Source of the DNA: Mesonia maritima
GTDB lineage: Bacteria > Bacteroidota > Bacteroidia > Flavobacteriales > Flavobacteriaceae
Assembly (NCBI RefSeq): GCF_042433895.1
Contig: NZ_JBHLUA010000027.1
Location: 180,686-244,685, forward strand
Length of the DNA: 64,000 nucleotides
Reading direction: 5' to 3'
Each line of letters opens with the position of its first letter. The first letter of the stretch is position 1. Positions 43,701 to 53,658 of this stretch are shown here, in pieces. A program made the translations under genes and the position numbers. The notes beneath the pieces were generated by a model that was given only the letters and a program-made list of their open reading frames with translations, had not been told where the DNA came from and made no database searches.

Positions 43701-45026
43701 ATGGTTAAAATATTTAAAATTGCACTATTATTATTTCTTTCTCTAACCATTCTTAATTGTAGTTCAGATTATGATTATAGTCCAGATGTTAATACGAAAG
43801 ATCTTACTTTCACTACACTTCAAACTAATCTTGAAGGCAGAACTGTAGTTGGCACAGCTGAAGTAGTAGAGTTTCAATTAAAAAATGATGCAAATGATGA
43901 AGAATTAAGCGAAGCTGCTACATTCTACATAAATGAAGAAGAAATTGATAGTAACGAGTATACATTCACAGAAGAAGGCTCTTATGAAATTTATGCTACT
44001 ATAAATCAAATTGAAAGTAATAAACTAACTCTAAAAGTTGTTGATGGAAATTATGTTTCTGTAAGCACTCAAAAAGCTGTACGAGGTCAAACTGTAACTT
44101 TTCAGTCTTTTGATGTTAATGGAAATGAAACAACTCAAGAAAGCACTTTTATGGTAAATAATAATCCTATCTCAGGAAACGAATTCTCCAATGAAGAGTC
44201 AGGAATTTATTCCGTAAAAGCTACCTATCAAGGAAATACCTCTACTCCTACCGATTTTGAAATATTTACTCCAAAAAGAAAAGTTGCTTTAGAAGATTAC
44301 ACAGGTACATGGTGTGGCTGGTGTCCTCGCGTATTATTACTAATAGAAGAAGTTGAAGATGTTACTGAAAATATAGTTCCCATAGCTATTCACAATGAAG
44401 ATAAAATGGTCTTTTCAACAGAACAGGAAGTAAATTGGCGAGAAGCATTCGAGATAGGGATTAGCCTTCCCAAACTTCGTGCAAACCGTACAGATAATAT
44501 AAGTGTTATTCAAGATAGTCAAATTCCATCAGCGGTAGATTATATTACTTCAATGGCCGGTTCTGAAACCAATAATACTATTGCAATTGACACAAAATTA
44601 TCGAGAGATAAATTAAAAGTTAACGTAAAACTTCTTTCTGAAGAAGGTCTAAATAGTTCTCATAAATTAGCCATTTATCTATATCAAGATGGTTTAATTT
44701 ATGACCAGCACAATTATTATAATACAGTTGAAGGAAGCAGATGGTTTGGAGAAGGTGATCCAATTGAAAACTTCACCCATAATCATGTGCTAGAAGCGAG
44801 CTTAACTGAAAACTTATTAGGAGATAACATTGAAAGTATAAGTGCATACCAAACGTGGAATAGAACTTTACCAACGGTAGATCTTTCATCATACGCGGAT
44901 ACTGCGAACGGAAACACATTCGATCCAAAACGTTTTGGTGTTGCTGTTTTTTTAGTTGATGAAAACAATACAGCCATTAATGCACAATCAGTGAAAGCTG
45001 GGGAAAACGTTGATTTTGATGAATAG
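43701..45026 (+). CDS. Omp28 family lipoprotein
   Basis: 441 residues. A lipoprotein signal (TILNCSSD) is followed by two Ig-like beta domains (about 30-195) and the Omp28 domain, which opens with LEDYTGTWCGWCPRVLLL, a CxxC thioredoxin-like site. It ends without a sorting domain, so it is lipid anchored rather than secreted by the type IX system. Porphyromonas Omp28 is a surface lipoprotein of the same family. It meets the convergent menA gene with three bases between stops. Confidence 0.9.
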   Translation: MVKIFKIALLLFLSLTILNCSSDYDYSPDVNTKDLTFTTLQTNLEGRTVVGTAEVVEFQLKNDANDEELSEAATFYINEEEIDSNEYTFTEEGSYEIYATINQIESNKLTLKVVDGNYVSVSTQKAVRGQTVTFQSFDVNGNETTQESTFMVNNNPISGNEFSNEESGIYSVKATYQGNTSTPTDFEIFTPKRKVALEDYTGTWCGWCPRVLLLIEEVEDVTENIVPIAIHNEDKMVFSTEQEVNWREAFEIGISLPKLRANRTDNISVIQDSQIPSAVDYITSMAGSETNNTIAIDTKLSRDKLKVNVKLLSEEGLNSSHKLAIYLYQDGLIYDQHNYYNTVEGSRWFGEGDPIENFTHNHVLEASLTENLLGDNIESISAYQTWNRTLPTVDLSSYADTANGNTFDPKRFGVAVFLVDENNTAINAQSVKAGENVDFDE

Positions 45027-45029
45027 TTT

Positions 45030-45932
45030 TTAGACTAAAACAAGTCCTAAAAACAATACAGAAAATAAAAAAGTGCTCAAGGCTACTTTTTTTAATTCCG
45101 GATCTAAATGGTCCGGAATTTTTGTTTTAAATACGGTTGTAAGATGAAGAAGTAATGGAACAAACGCTAGTAAAGTAAAAAATAAAATTAATTTTTCATT
45201 TAAAATGATATAACTCGAAACACTTAAGAACGCAATAATTATTAAACTAGCGTGATATAGTTTTGCGTTTTTCTCTCCTAAATTTACAACTAGTGTAATT
45301 TTTCCTGCTTGTTTATCACTAATTCTATCACGCATATTATTTAAATTTAATACCGCGGTACTTAACAAACCTATACTGATTGCCGGAAAAAAAATTAAAA
45401 AATTTAATTTTTGGGTGTAAAGAAAATAAGTACCGCAAACGCTTAAAAGTCCAAAAAAAACAAAAACAAAAATATCACCTAACCCCCGATAACCATAAGC
45501 TGATTTCCCTACAGTATATTTTATAGCTGCAGCAATAGAAGCTATTCCGGCGATTAAGAAAAATATACTATATAAAAAGTTATCACTTCCAAAAGCACGA
45601 TAGATTAATAATAAAGCTAAAAGAAAACTAATTGCAGAGGTGATTATCATCGCTTTTTTCATTTCCTTATCAGAAATAATTCCACTTTGTAAAGCGCGCA
45701 TTGGTCCTACCCTATTTTCATTATCGGTTCCTTTTACGCCATCGCCATAATCATTGGCAAAATTTGATAGAATTTGTAATCCTAGCGTCGTTCCTAAAGC
45801 CAAAAGAAAAATTACCCAGTCAAAATTATTTTTCTCGATCGCTAACGCTGTACCGACCAATATTCCGGAAATTGAAAGTGGTAAAGTTCTTAACCGCGCT
45901 GCAGAAATCCACGTTTTTAATTTTACGCTCAT
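45030..45932 (-). CDS. menA: 1,4-Dihydroxy-2-naphthoate polyprenyltransferase
   Basis: 300 residues with eight or nine transmembrane helices. The UbiA-family aspartate motif is present as NFANDYGDGVKGTDNE, followed by RVGPMRAL; a second one is NNMRDRISDKQAGK. It attaches the prenyl tail to 1,4-dihydroxy-2-naphthoate to make demethylmenaquinone. It complements menE and menC about 8-10 kb away. Four bases after its start lies the end of holA, and both are on the minus strand. Confidence 0.94.
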   Translation of the reverse strand: MSVKLKTWISAARLRTLPLSISGILVGTALAIEKNNFDWVIFLLALGTTLGLQILSNFANDYGDGVKGTDNENRVGPMRALQSGIISDKEMKKAMIITSAISFLLALLLIYRAFGSDNFLYSIFFLIAGIASIAAAIKYTVGKSAYGYRGLGDIFVFVFFGLLSVCGTYFLYTQKLNFLIFFPAISIGLLSTAVLNLNNMRDRISDKQAGKITLVVNLGEKNAKLYHASLIIIAFLSVSSYIILNEKLILFFTLLAFVPLLLHLTTVFKTKIPDHLDPELKKVALSTFLFSVLFLGLVLV

Positions 45933-45936
45933 AATT

Positions 45937-46938
45937 CTAAGCTGAAACTTTAATTAATAATTCTTTTAGTAATTCAGCTTGTGGCAAATTTGCTCCTACT
46001 CCTTTACTTTTTGCATCAATATCGCGTAAAACTTCAATTATTTTGCTTACTTTTTTCATCGGGTAATTTTTAGCAGCGGTGGAATAATCATTCACAAAAA
46101 AAGGATTTACACCCAACGCAGAAGCAACCGATTTTGGATTATGATCTCTTAAGCCGTGATATTGTAAAACCAGTGAGAAATACCGAAATAAAATAGGAAT
46201 CGTCACTAAAATGGAATTATCTTTTGGGTTTTGAGCAAAATAATTTGTTATTCGGTAAGCTTTTTGAAAATCTTTTGCGCCTAAGGCTTTTTGAAGTTCA
46301 AAATTATTGAAGTCTTTACTTATTCCTATATTTTCTTCTATAATATTCGGCGTAATTTGTGTGTTTTTTGGCAGAATTAGCGCCAACTTTTCAAGCTCAT
46401 TATTTATTTTTCCTAAATCTGTTCCTAAAAATTCTACTAATAAATGTGCTGCTTTAGGAGAAATTGTATACCCTTTGCTGTGCAGATTTTTTTTAATCCA
46501 ATCCGGTACTTGATTTTCATATAAAGGTTTACTTTCAAATAAAATTCCGGTTTTCTTTAAAGCTTTATAAAGTTTTTTCCGCTTATCAATCTTTTTATAT
46601 TTATAGCAAAAAACCAAAATGGTAGTTGGTTGCGGATTTTCAGCATAACTTACCAATTTTTCAATAGAACGTGATAAATCTTGCGCTTCCTTTACAATAA
46701 TTACTTGGTAATCTGCCATCATCGGGAAGCGTTTTGCACTCGAAGCAATATCATCGATACTTACATCTCTTCCGTATAAAATGGTTTGATTGAAGCCTTT
46801 TTCTTCTTCTGAAAGTACATTATTTTCAATATAAGAAGCAATATTATCAATATAATAAGGCTCGTCACCCATTAAAAAATAAATAGGTTTAAACTCTCGC
46901 TTTTTTATATCTCCAATAATTTTTTTTACTTCATCCAT
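45937..46938 (-). CDS. holA: DNA polymerase III subunit delta
   Basis: 333 residues. The start KKIIGDIKKREFKPIYFLMGDEPYYID, the motif MMADYQVIIVKEAQ and the C-terminal helical part (KIIEVLRDIDAKSKGVGA) are diagnostic of HolA, the subunit of the clamp loader that opens the sliding clamp. It lacks nothing obvious. It is co-directional with menA and divergent from the HsdR-N-domain gene. Confidence 0.93.
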   Translation of the reverse strand: MDEVKKIIGDIKKREFKPIYFLMGDEPYYIDNIASYIENNVLSEEEKGFNQTILYGRDVSIDDIASSAKRFPMMADYQVIIVKEAQDLSRSIEKLVSYAENPQPTTILVFCYKYKKIDKRKKLYKALKKTGILFESKPLYENQVPDWIKKNLHSKGYTISPKAAHLLVEFLGTDLGKINNELEKLALILPKNTQITPNIIEENIGISKDFNNFELQKALGAKDFQKAYRITNYFAQNPKDNSILVTIPILFRYFSLVLQYHGLRDHNPKSVASALGVNPFFVNDYSTAAKNYPMKKVSKIIEVLRDIDAKSKGVGANLPQAELLKELLIKVSA

Positions 46939-46959
46939 ACTTTCTAAAAAGTGAATTCC

Positions 46960-46967
46960 TATTTTTG
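46960..46967 (+). promoter_or_regulatory. Promoter -7 box that decides the start of the next gene
   Basis: TATTTTTG, an exact TAnnTTTG, lies 29 bases before the GTG at 46996. It falls inside the longer open frame that starts at 46951, so translation cannot begin at 46951 on a message from this promoter. Confidence 0.58.
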
Positions 46968-46995
46968 GTATTTACTAATTTTAGTCAATTTTCTA

Positions 46996-47442
46996 GTGAT
47001 CGAACTTAATTTGCCATCGTATAAATTTCGGTTCAAAAATAGCGAAAATAAAACGGCTATTTTTGATGTACTTCGGAAAAAATTTATTTTCCTCACACCC
47101 GAAGAATGGGTTCGACAGCATATTATTCATTATTTATTAGAAGAAAAAAATATTCCGCGGCAACTTTTAAATGCTGAAAAACAAGTAAAAGTAAACGGAC
47201 TTACAAAACGTTATGATATTTTAGCGTATAAACCGGATGGAAAAATTCATCTCATTGTAGAATGCAAAGCACCTTCGGTAAAGATCACTCAAGAAACTTT
47301 CGATCAGATTGCGCGGTATAATTTAGCCTTAAAAGCCGATTATTTAATGGTTTCTAACGGAATACAGCATTATTATTGTCAATTAAATTATACGGAAGAA
47401 AAATATATTTTTTTAGCTGATATTCCATCATATTCTCTTTAA
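46996..47442 (+). CDS. Stand-alone type I restriction HsdR-N-domain protein
   Basis: 148 residues from GTG 46996 (VIELNLPSYKFRFKNSENKT). The PD-(D/E)XK-type core shows YDILAYKPDGKIHLIVECKAP, with Asp, Glu and Lys in place. Homologues in Bacteroidota are annotated 'HsdR N-terminal domain', but there is no HsdM or HsdS here, and the protein is far too small to be a restriction subunit. The length, and the promoter at 46960, support the GTG start. It lies next to a glycosyltransferase with a nine-base gap. Function unknown. Confidence 0.85.
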   Translation: MIELNLPSYKFRFKNSENKTAIFDVLRKKFIFLTPEEWVRQHIIHYLLEEKNIPRQLLNAEKQVKVNGLTKRYDILAYKPDGKIHLIVECKAPSVKITQETFDQIARYNLALKADYLMVSNGIQHYYCQLNYTEEKYIFLADIPSYSL

Positions 47443-47450
47443 TTTGTAGC

Positions 47451-48440
47451 GTGGAAATTGCTGTTGTCATTTTAAATTGGAACGGAAAAGCCTTACTCGA
47501 GCGCTTTTTGCCTTCGGTGATTAATAATTCTTCGGAAGCCACTATTTATGTCGCCGATAATGCTTCTACCGATAATTCAGTCGATTTTGTGAAAGCTAAT
47601 TTCCCTGAAGTAAAAATCATTCAAAATTCAGTAAATGGCGGCTATGCGAAAGGTTACAACGATGCCTTAGCACACATTTCCGAAGATATTTTTATTCTCC
47701 TAAACAGCGATGTTGAAGTTACCAAAAATTGGTTGCGACCTTTTATTCAGCATTTTGAAAAAAATAGAAACACCGCAATTCTACAACCTAAGATTTTAGA
47801 TTTTAAACGAAAAGATTATTTTGAATATGCGGGAGCTGCGGGAGGTTTTATCGATAAATTAGGCTACCCATTTTGTAGAGGAAGAATTTTTGAAACGCTT
47901 GAAAAAGATACCAACCAATATAATTCTGAAACTCCCATTTTTTGGGCAAGCGGCGCTTGTTTAGCAATCCGCAAAGAAGTTTTTTTTGAAATCGGAAAAT
48001 TAGATGAAGATTATTTTGCGCATCAAGAAGAAATAGATTTATGTTGGCGCGCATTTAACGCGGGTTATGAAGCTTTTTACATTCCCGATAGCAAAATTTA
48101 CCACGTCGGTGGCGCTACGCTTCAAGTAATGAATCCCAAAAAAACATTTTATAATTTTAGAAATTCACTCTATAATTTACTGAAGAATGTTCCTTATCCG
48201 CAATTTTATTTTTTAATCTTCCTTAGAATGATCTTAGATGGAATTGCAGGTTTTAAATTTTTATTAGAAGGAAAACCCGCTCATTTTTCAGCAATTTTAA
48301 AAGCCCACGGAAGTTTTTATCGCAACTTTTCAAAAATGATTAAAAAACGTCCCAAAAACCATCGAAAAAATTATTTTCAGGTAAAATCTATTGTGTGGAA
48401 ATATTATATTCTCAAGCAAAAACACTTTAAAAAGCTATAA
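47451..48440 (+). CDS. Glycosyltransferase family 2
   Basis: 329 residues from a GTG. It has a GT-A fold: VVILNWNGKALLERFLPS, the UDP-sugar-binding YVADNASTDNSVDF, LLNSDVEVTKNW (DxD-like), and the later HQEEIDLCWRAFNAGY and HVGGATLQ. The overall pattern is that of rhamnosyltransferase-like enzymes acting on surface polysaccharides. A membrane-associated helix lies near residues 250-270. It is co-transcribed with the HsdR-N-domain gene. The sugar and acceptor are unknown. Confidence 0.9.
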   Translation: MEIAVVILNWNGKALLERFLPSVINNSSEATIYVADNASTDNSVDFVKANFPEVKIIQNSVNGGYAKGYNDALAHISEDIFILLNSDVEVTKNWLRPFIQHFEKNRNTAILQPKILDFKRKDYFEYAGAAGGFIDKLGYPFCRGRIFETLEKDTNQYNSETPIFWASGACLAIRKEVFFEIGKLDEDYFAHQEEIDLCWRAFNAGYEAFYIPDSKIYHVGGATLQVMNPKKTFYNFRNSLYNLLKNVPYPQFYFLIFLRMILDGIAGFKFLLEGKPAHFSAILKAHGSFYRNFSKMIKKRPKNHRKNYFQVKSIVWKYYILKQKHFKKL

Positions 48441-48492
48441 ATTTCTTTAGCTAAATAAATGTTAATAAGCTTCCTTAAAACACCATATTTAT

Positions 48493-48500
48493 TAGCTTTG
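48493..48500 (+). promoter_or_regulatory. Probable promoter -7 box for the OmpA-family gene
   Basis: TAGCTTTG, an exact TAnnTTTG, 32 bases before the ATG at 48532. Confidence 0.6.
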
Positions 48501-48531
48501 AACATTAATTTATAATTAAATTGAATCTATC

Positions 48532-49398
48532 ATGAAGAGAATATTTTTATTAGCCATAATGGCAACAATTACTCTATCATCTTGTGTATCTAAAAAGAAA
48601 TATGCAGAACTTGAAGCACAACAACAAGAAACGCAAGACCGTTTAAATTCGGCTACCGTTAAATTAAACGCTTGTTTAGAAGATAAAAGAGTTACTACTA
48701 CCAAGTTAGAAAGTTTAGAAGATCAAGTAAGTACTTTAAAAAATACAAATTCGGCATTGCTTAATAATCAAGGAGATTTAGCTACTTTATCTAAAAAAGG
48801 AGCTGAAAACTTAGAGCGTTCGTTAGAAAGTATGAAAGAAAAAGACTTACAAATTAAAACCATGCGTGACGCGATCAATAAAAAAGATTCGGTTACCTTG
48901 GCTTTAGTTACCAGTTTAAAAGGCGCTTTAGGAAATATTAATGATGAAGATATTCAAATTAATGTTGAAAAAGGTGTTGTATTCGTTTCAATTTCAGATA
49001 AACTTTTATTTAGAAGCGGAAGCTACCAAGTTTCTAACCGCGCGAAAGAAGTCTTAGGAAAAGTTGCGAAAGTAGTAAAGGACAAAAAAGATTTCGAATT
49101 TATGGTTGAAGGTCATACCGATACCGACCCAATTAGCAATTCTTGTATTCAAGATAACTGGGATTTAAGCGTAAAAAGAGCAACGGCAATTGTTAGAATT
49201 CTTCAAGACGACTTTAACGTAGATCCTGCTAGAATGACTGCTGCCGGAAGAAGCCAATACATCCCTGTTGCTTCTAATGATACCGCAGATGGAAAAGCAG
49301 CTAACAGAAGAACGAGAATTGTAGTTCTTCCTAAACTGGATCAATTTTACAGTATGATTGAAGACGGAATGAAAAAAGCTACTGAAAACAGTAAATAA
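48532..49398 (+). CDS. OmpA family lipoprotein
   Basis: 288 residues. The lipobox is LSSCVSK. A coiled-coil segment of about 90 residues (KKYAELEAQQQETQDRLN ...) is followed by an OmpA-like peptidoglycan-binding domain with EGHTDTDPISNS and the closing GRSQYIPVASNDTADGKAANRRTRIVV. It links the outer membrane to peptidoglycan. It is monocistronic and followed by a terminator. It is likely among the highly expressed envelope proteins, given the good promoter box. Confidence 0.93.
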   Translation: MKRIFLLAIMATITLSSCVSKKKYAELEAQQQETQDRLNSATVKLNACLEDKRVTTTKLESLEDQVSTLKNTNSALLNNQGDLATLSKKGAENLERSLESMKEKDLQIKTMRDAINKKDSVTLALVTSLKGALGNINDEDIQINVEKGVVFVSISDKLLFRSGSYQVSNRAKEVLGKVAKVVKDKKDFEFMVEGHTDTDPISNSCIQDNWDLSVKRATAIVRILQDDFNVDPARMTAAGRSQYIPVASNDTADGKAANRRTRIVVLPKLDQFYSMIEDGMKKATENSK

Positions 49399-49420
49399 AA
49401 AGCTTAGTTATGTATTGAAT

Positions 49421-49450
49421 AAAAGCCTCAGATTTATTTTTGAGGCTTTT
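49421..49450 (+). terminator. Terminator after the OmpA-family gene
   Basis: AAAAGCCTCA ... TGAGGCTTTT with a short loop, followed by ATTTTTT. It also overlaps the end of the convergent gene at 49449. Confidence 0.88.
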
Positions 49451-50108
49451 ATTTTTTAAAGAATTCTTGATATTGCAAAACCCGAAAATCTAAGGTATTC
49501 ATTTTCGGGTTTTTCTTTTTCAATTCTTTATAAAGTTGCATACTTCCTACAGCTCTATTCGCCGCGCCAGAAGGAGCGGTTAATGAAATGGTGGTAATTG
49601 TTCTTCCGTTTAAAACAAATTGATGTTCGCGCGGAACATCGTTACTAATTCTTTTTAATTTAATATCCGTAGGTTGAATATGTTTTCTGAAAAAATATTC
49701 CGGACCGTTTTTACTATTTCCACCGGTAAAAAGTAAAGTATCAATCCTAGGATTTTCTTCTAAAATCTGAAGCATATTCCGTAATTCTACTTCTTTCATT
49801 CCTAAATCTGAAGCATCAATTTTTTCGCGCCAAGCAAATTCTACTATATCGCAAATTCCAATTCCATTTTCTCGGAGAAAATCTTTTCGCTCTTTTACCG
49901 CTTCAGCAGTATTTTCAAAATTTAAATCAAGTTCAAAAATTTGATCTAGAATTTTCCATAACTGTCCGTCTCTACTTCCGTAACAAAAATCTACATCGTC
50001 GGATTTTAATTCTCTTACCGTAAATCGTGGCGGCGGAAGCGTACCCACAATTAATTTTGTAGCATTTTCAGGAATAAATGGCGGATATGGATGTGTGTGT
50101 TTAAACAT
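49449..50108 (-). CDS. Uracil-DNA glycosylase-like protein
   Basis: 219 residues. The region PENATKLIVGTLPPPRF and the following FCYGSRDGQLWKIL fit the UDG superfamily: the first is the water-activating loop region, and TLLFTGGNSKNG and SLTAPSGAAN replace the later motifs. The canonical UDG residues are not all present, so the activity may differ. It stands alone. The start is ATG at 50108. Confidence 0.8.
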   Translation of the reverse strand: MFKHTHPYPPFIPENATKLIVGTLPPPRFTVRELKSDDVDFCYGSRDGQLWKILDQIFELDLNFENTAEAVKERKDFLRENGIGICDIVEFAWREKIDASDLGMKEVELRNMLQILEENPRIDTLLFTGGNSKNGPEYFFRKHIQPTDIKLKRISNDVPREHQFVLNGRTITTISLTAPSGAANRAVGSMQLYKELKKKNPKMNTLDFRVLQYQEFFKK

Positions 50109-50205
50109 TTTTTTGAAATTTAAAAACTGCTTACAAGAAAATCATCAATTTTAAGTTGAAGAGAATTCTTATAAACAGTTATATTTAAATCTAGATTGTC
50201 GAGTT

Positions 50206-53200
50206 TTATTCTAATTCTACTACTAAATCGTCACTTTTAACCATAGTTCCTTCAGTAAGATAAACTTTTTTCACCGTTCCATTTTCGTTAGCGGTAATTG
50301 TGGTTCCCATTTTCATCGCTTCAATGACAAAAAGTGGCTGGTTGTTTTTTACTTGATCACCTTCTTTTACCAAAATTGAAGAAAGTGAACCTTGCAACGG
50401 CGCGCCAATATGTTTTGAATTATTTTTATCTACTTTCTGATGAACTACTTTTTCAACTTTTATCGATTTATCTTGAATCTCGACATTTCTAGTTTGTCCG
50501 TTTACTTTAAAAAATACAGTCACCATTCCTTCATCATCTGCATCACCTACAGAAACCAATGTAATTAACAAGGTTTTTCCGCGATCAAGCTCGACAATAA
50601 TTTCTTCGCCGGGTTCCATTCCGTAGAAAAAATTCTTGCTCGGAATATTCATTACCTTTCCGTATTTTACGTAGTGTTCGTATAAATCTTCAAATACTTT
50701 CGGGTATAATTTATAGGAAAGAAAATCGCTTTCTAACAATTCACGATCCATTCCATCGCCAAATTTTTCTTTAAACGCTTTAAATTCTTTATCAAAATCT
50801 ACGGGTTCTAAATGCGCGTTTGGTCTATCGGTATACGGTTTTTCATCCCGTAAAATTATTTTTTGAATTTCAGTAGGAAACCCACCAACCGGCTGACCTA
50901 AATCACCTTTAAAGAAACTTTTAACCGATTCTGGGAAAGAAAGCGATGCGCCTTTTTCTAGAAAATCTTCAATCGATAAATTATTGCTGACTAAATATTG
51001 CGCCATATCGCCCACCACTTTACTACTTGGCGTCACTTTTATAACATCGCCAAACAATTGATTGACTTTTGCGTACATTTCTGTAATTTCAGTAAATCGA
51101 TCTTTTAAACCTAACGCCTCAGCTTGCGGAACTAAATTTGAATATTGCCCTCCCGGAATTTCGTGACGATAAACTTCGCCCGTTCCCGCTTTTAGACCAG
51201 ATTCAAACGGATAATAATATTCACGAACGTTGGTCCAATAATTAGAATATTCATTCAGTTTTTCAACATTCATTTTATTTTCGCGCTCATGATAACGCAA
51301 AGCTTCTACCATAGAATTAAAATTAGGCTGTGAAGTTAAGCCCGACAAACCAGCTAAAGCGACATCAATTACATCTACGCCGGCTTCAATTGCTTTAATA
51401 TAAGTTGCCGATTGAATTGATGAAGTGTCGTGCGTATGTAAATGAATAGGAATATTTACTTCGGTTTTTAACGCGGAAACCAATTCTGAAGCGGCATAAG
51501 GTTTTAATAATCCCGCCATATCTTTAATGGCTAAAATATGCGCGCCGGCATTTTCAATATCTTTTGCTAATTGAATATAATAATCGAGCGTATATTTTGT
51601 TCGGTTAGGATCTAAAATATCACCGGTATAACACATCGCGCCTTCCGCTAATCCATCGGTTTTTTTGCGAACGTGTTCGATACACGGAGCGATCGATTTC
51701 ATCCAATTTTGCGAATCGAAAATTCTAAAAATATCGATTCCGTTTTCCCAAGATTCCTGAACAAATTTTTCAATTAAGTTATCGGGATACGCCGTATAAC
51801 CAACTCCGTTGGAACCACGAATTAGCATTTGTAACAATACATTTGGCATTGCTTTTCTTAGTAATTGCAAACGTTCCCACGGATTTTCCTTTAAAAATCG
51901 CATACAAACATCAAAAGTGGCGCCGCCCCAAACTTCTAAGCTGAAGATTTCAGGATGATTTTTCGCAAAACCTTCGGCTACTTTCAGCATATCTGTAGTT
52001 CGCATTCGGGTTGCCAATAAACTTTGATGCGCATCACGCATTGTAGTATCTGTAAAATGAATTTTTTGCTCCTTTTTTAACCATTCAGCAAAACCTTCGG
52101 GACCTAATTCGGTGAGTTTATTTTTTGTTCCGTTAGGATATTCTTCATTTTTAGGAAACTTCGGAATTTTTGGCGAGACTAATTTTTTAGAAGGATCGGT
52201 AAATTTTACGTCTTGATTTCCGTTTACAATGATATCACCTAAAAAATTTACCATTTTAGTCGCGCGATTACGCGGTTCGGTAATTTTAAAAAGTTCCGGC
52301 GTATTTTTAATATAATTTACGGTGACTTCTCCCCTTCTAAAAGTTGGATCTTTTAAAATATTATCAAGAAATGCCATATTGGTTTTTACGCCACGTACTC
52401 TAAATTCTGCTAACGCGCGACGCATTTTTCTACACGCGCCATCTAAGGTTCTGCTGTTGGCAGTGACTTTTGTAAGCATGGAATCGAAAAAAGGAGAAAT
52501 CGTAACGCCTTGATAAACACTTCCTGCATCTAGCCGAATTCCGAAACCACTGGCACTTCTATAGGTTGTAATTGTTCCGTAATCGGGTTTAAAATCGTTT
52601 TTAGGATCCTCGGTAGTTATTCTACATTGAACCGCGTAACCGTTGGTTGAAAGATTTTCTTGATTTCCGATTTTAATTTGTTCATCAGAAAGTTTATAAC
52701 CGCCAGCGATAAAAATTTGTGCTTTTACAATATCGATTCCGGTGACAACTTCGGTTACGGTATGTTCTACTTGAACACGCGGATTTACTTCAATAAAATA
52801 AATACTATCGTCTTCATCTACTAAAAACTCTACAGTTCCAGCGTTGTTATAATTTACCGCTTTACAAATATTTAAAGCGTATTCGTAAAGTTTTTGTTTG
52901 ACGTTTTCATTTAAACCAATGGAAGGCGCAATTTCAATTACTTTTTGATAACGTCGCTGTACGGAACAATCCCGCTCAAAAAGATGTACAATATTTCCGT
53001 GATTATCGGCAAGAATTTGAACTTCTATATGTTTTGGATTTTCTACAAATTTTTCAATAAAAAGCGTGTCGTCTCCAAACGCGTTAGCGGCTTCTCGTTT
53101 AGATTCCGGAAATGCTTTTTTTAATTCTTCCTGATTTCGCAAAACGCGCATTCCGCGTCCGCCACCACCAGAAGCAGCTTTCAGCATTATAGGATATCCA

Positions 53201-53658
53201 ATTTTATCGGCTTCAGTTAACGCAATTTCAACATCAGTTAATTCATTTTTATTACTTTGAATTACGGGCACGTTGTTTTGAATAGCGACTTCTTTAGCGG
53301 TAACTTTATCTCCTAAAGATTTTAAAACAGAAACTTTTGGACCGATAAAAGTAATTCCGTTTTCTTCACAAGCTTTTGCAAATTTGGCATTTTCAGATAA
53401 AAAACCATATCCGGGATGAATAGCATCGATCCCGTTTTCTTTGGCTACCGCGATAATTTTTTCAATATCAAGATAGGGTTTTATGGGTTCGTTATCGTCT
53501 CCGATTTGGTAGGCTTCATCTGCTTTGTAGCGGTGAAGTGAGTAACGATCTTCGAAGGTGTAAATACCAACGGTTCGCAGGCCAATTTCGGTACAAGCTC
53601 TAAAAATACGGATAGCGATTTCTCCTCGATTGGCGACAAGTACTTTTTGAATATTCAT
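50206..53658 (-). CDS. pyc: Pyruvate carboxylase
   Basis: 1150 residues in one chain. The biotin carboxylase domain (about 1-460: VLVANRGEIA, ASGGGGRGMRVL, FIEVNPRVQVEHTVTE) is followed by the carboxyltransferase domain (about 535-810: DTTMRDAHQSLLATRMRT, IFDSQNWMKS, HLHTHDTS), the allosteric linker and the C-terminal biotinyl domain with the biotin Lys in VIEAMKMGT. It makes oxaloacetate from pyruvate, refilling the TCA cycle. Full length for the family. It is transcribed away from the cassette array. Confidence 0.97.
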   Translation of the reverse strand: MNIQKVLVANRGEIAIRIFRACTEIGLRTVGIYTFEDRYSLHRYKADEAYQIGDDNEPIKPYLDIEKIIAVAKENGIDAIHPGYGFLSENAKFAKACEENGITFIGPKVSVLKSLGDKVTAKEVAIQNNVPVIQSNKNELTDVEIALTEADKIGYPIMLKAASGGGGRGMRVLRNQEELKKAFPESKREAANAFGDDTLFIEKFVENPKHIEVQILADNHGNIVHLFERDCSVQRRYQKVIEIAPSIGLNENVKQKLYEYALNICKAVNYNNAGTVEFLVDEDDSIYFIEVNPRVQVEHTVTEVVTGIDIVKAQIFIAGGYKLSDEQIKIGNQENLSTNGYAVQCRITTEDPKNDFKPDYGTITTYRSASGFGIRLDAGSVYQGVTISPFFDSMLTKVTANSRTLDGACRKMRRALAEFRVRGVKTNMAFLDNILKDPTFRRGEVTVNYIKNTPELFKITEPRNRATKMVNFLGDIIVNGNQDVKFTDPSKKLVSPKIPKFPKNEEYPNGTKNKLTELGPEGFAEWLKKEQKIHFTDTTMRDAHQSLLATRMRTTDMLKVAEGFAKNHPEIFSLEVWGGATFDVCMRFLKENPWERLQLLRKAMPNVLLQMLIRGSNGVGYTAYPDNLIEKFVQESWENGIDIFRIFDSQNWMKSIAPCIEHVRKKTDGLAEGAMCYTGDILDPNRTKYTLDYYIQLAKDIENAGAHILAIKDMAGLLKPYAASELVSALKTEVNIPIHLHTHDTSSIQSATYIKAIEAGVDVIDVALAGLSGLTSQPNFNSMVEALRYHERENKMNVEKLNEYSNYWTNVREYYYPFESGLKAGTGEVYRHEIPGGQYSNLVPQAEALGLKDRFTEITEMYAKVNQLFGDVIKVTPSSKVVGDMAQYLVSNNLSIEDFLEKGASLSFPESVKSFFKGDLGQPVGGFPTEIQKIILRDEKPYTDRPNAHLEPVDFDKEFKAFKEKFGDGMDRELLESDFLSYKLYPKVFEDLYEHYVKYGKVMNIPSKNFFYGMEPGEEIIVELDRGKTLLITLVSVGDADDEGMVTVFFKVNGQTRNVEIQDKSIKVEKVVHQKVDKNNSKHIGAPLQGSLSSILVKEGDQVKNNQPLFVIEAMKMGTTITANENGTVKKVYLTEGTMVKSDDLVVELE

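Noticed and set aside
46951..47442. Longer HsdR-N-domain protein starting at GTG 46951
   Set aside because: The extra residues (NSYFWYLLILVNFL) are unlike the family, and a perfect promoter box lies inside them.
46996..47442. Type I restriction-modification system
   Set aside because: There is no HsdM or HsdS, and the protein is only about 148 residues.
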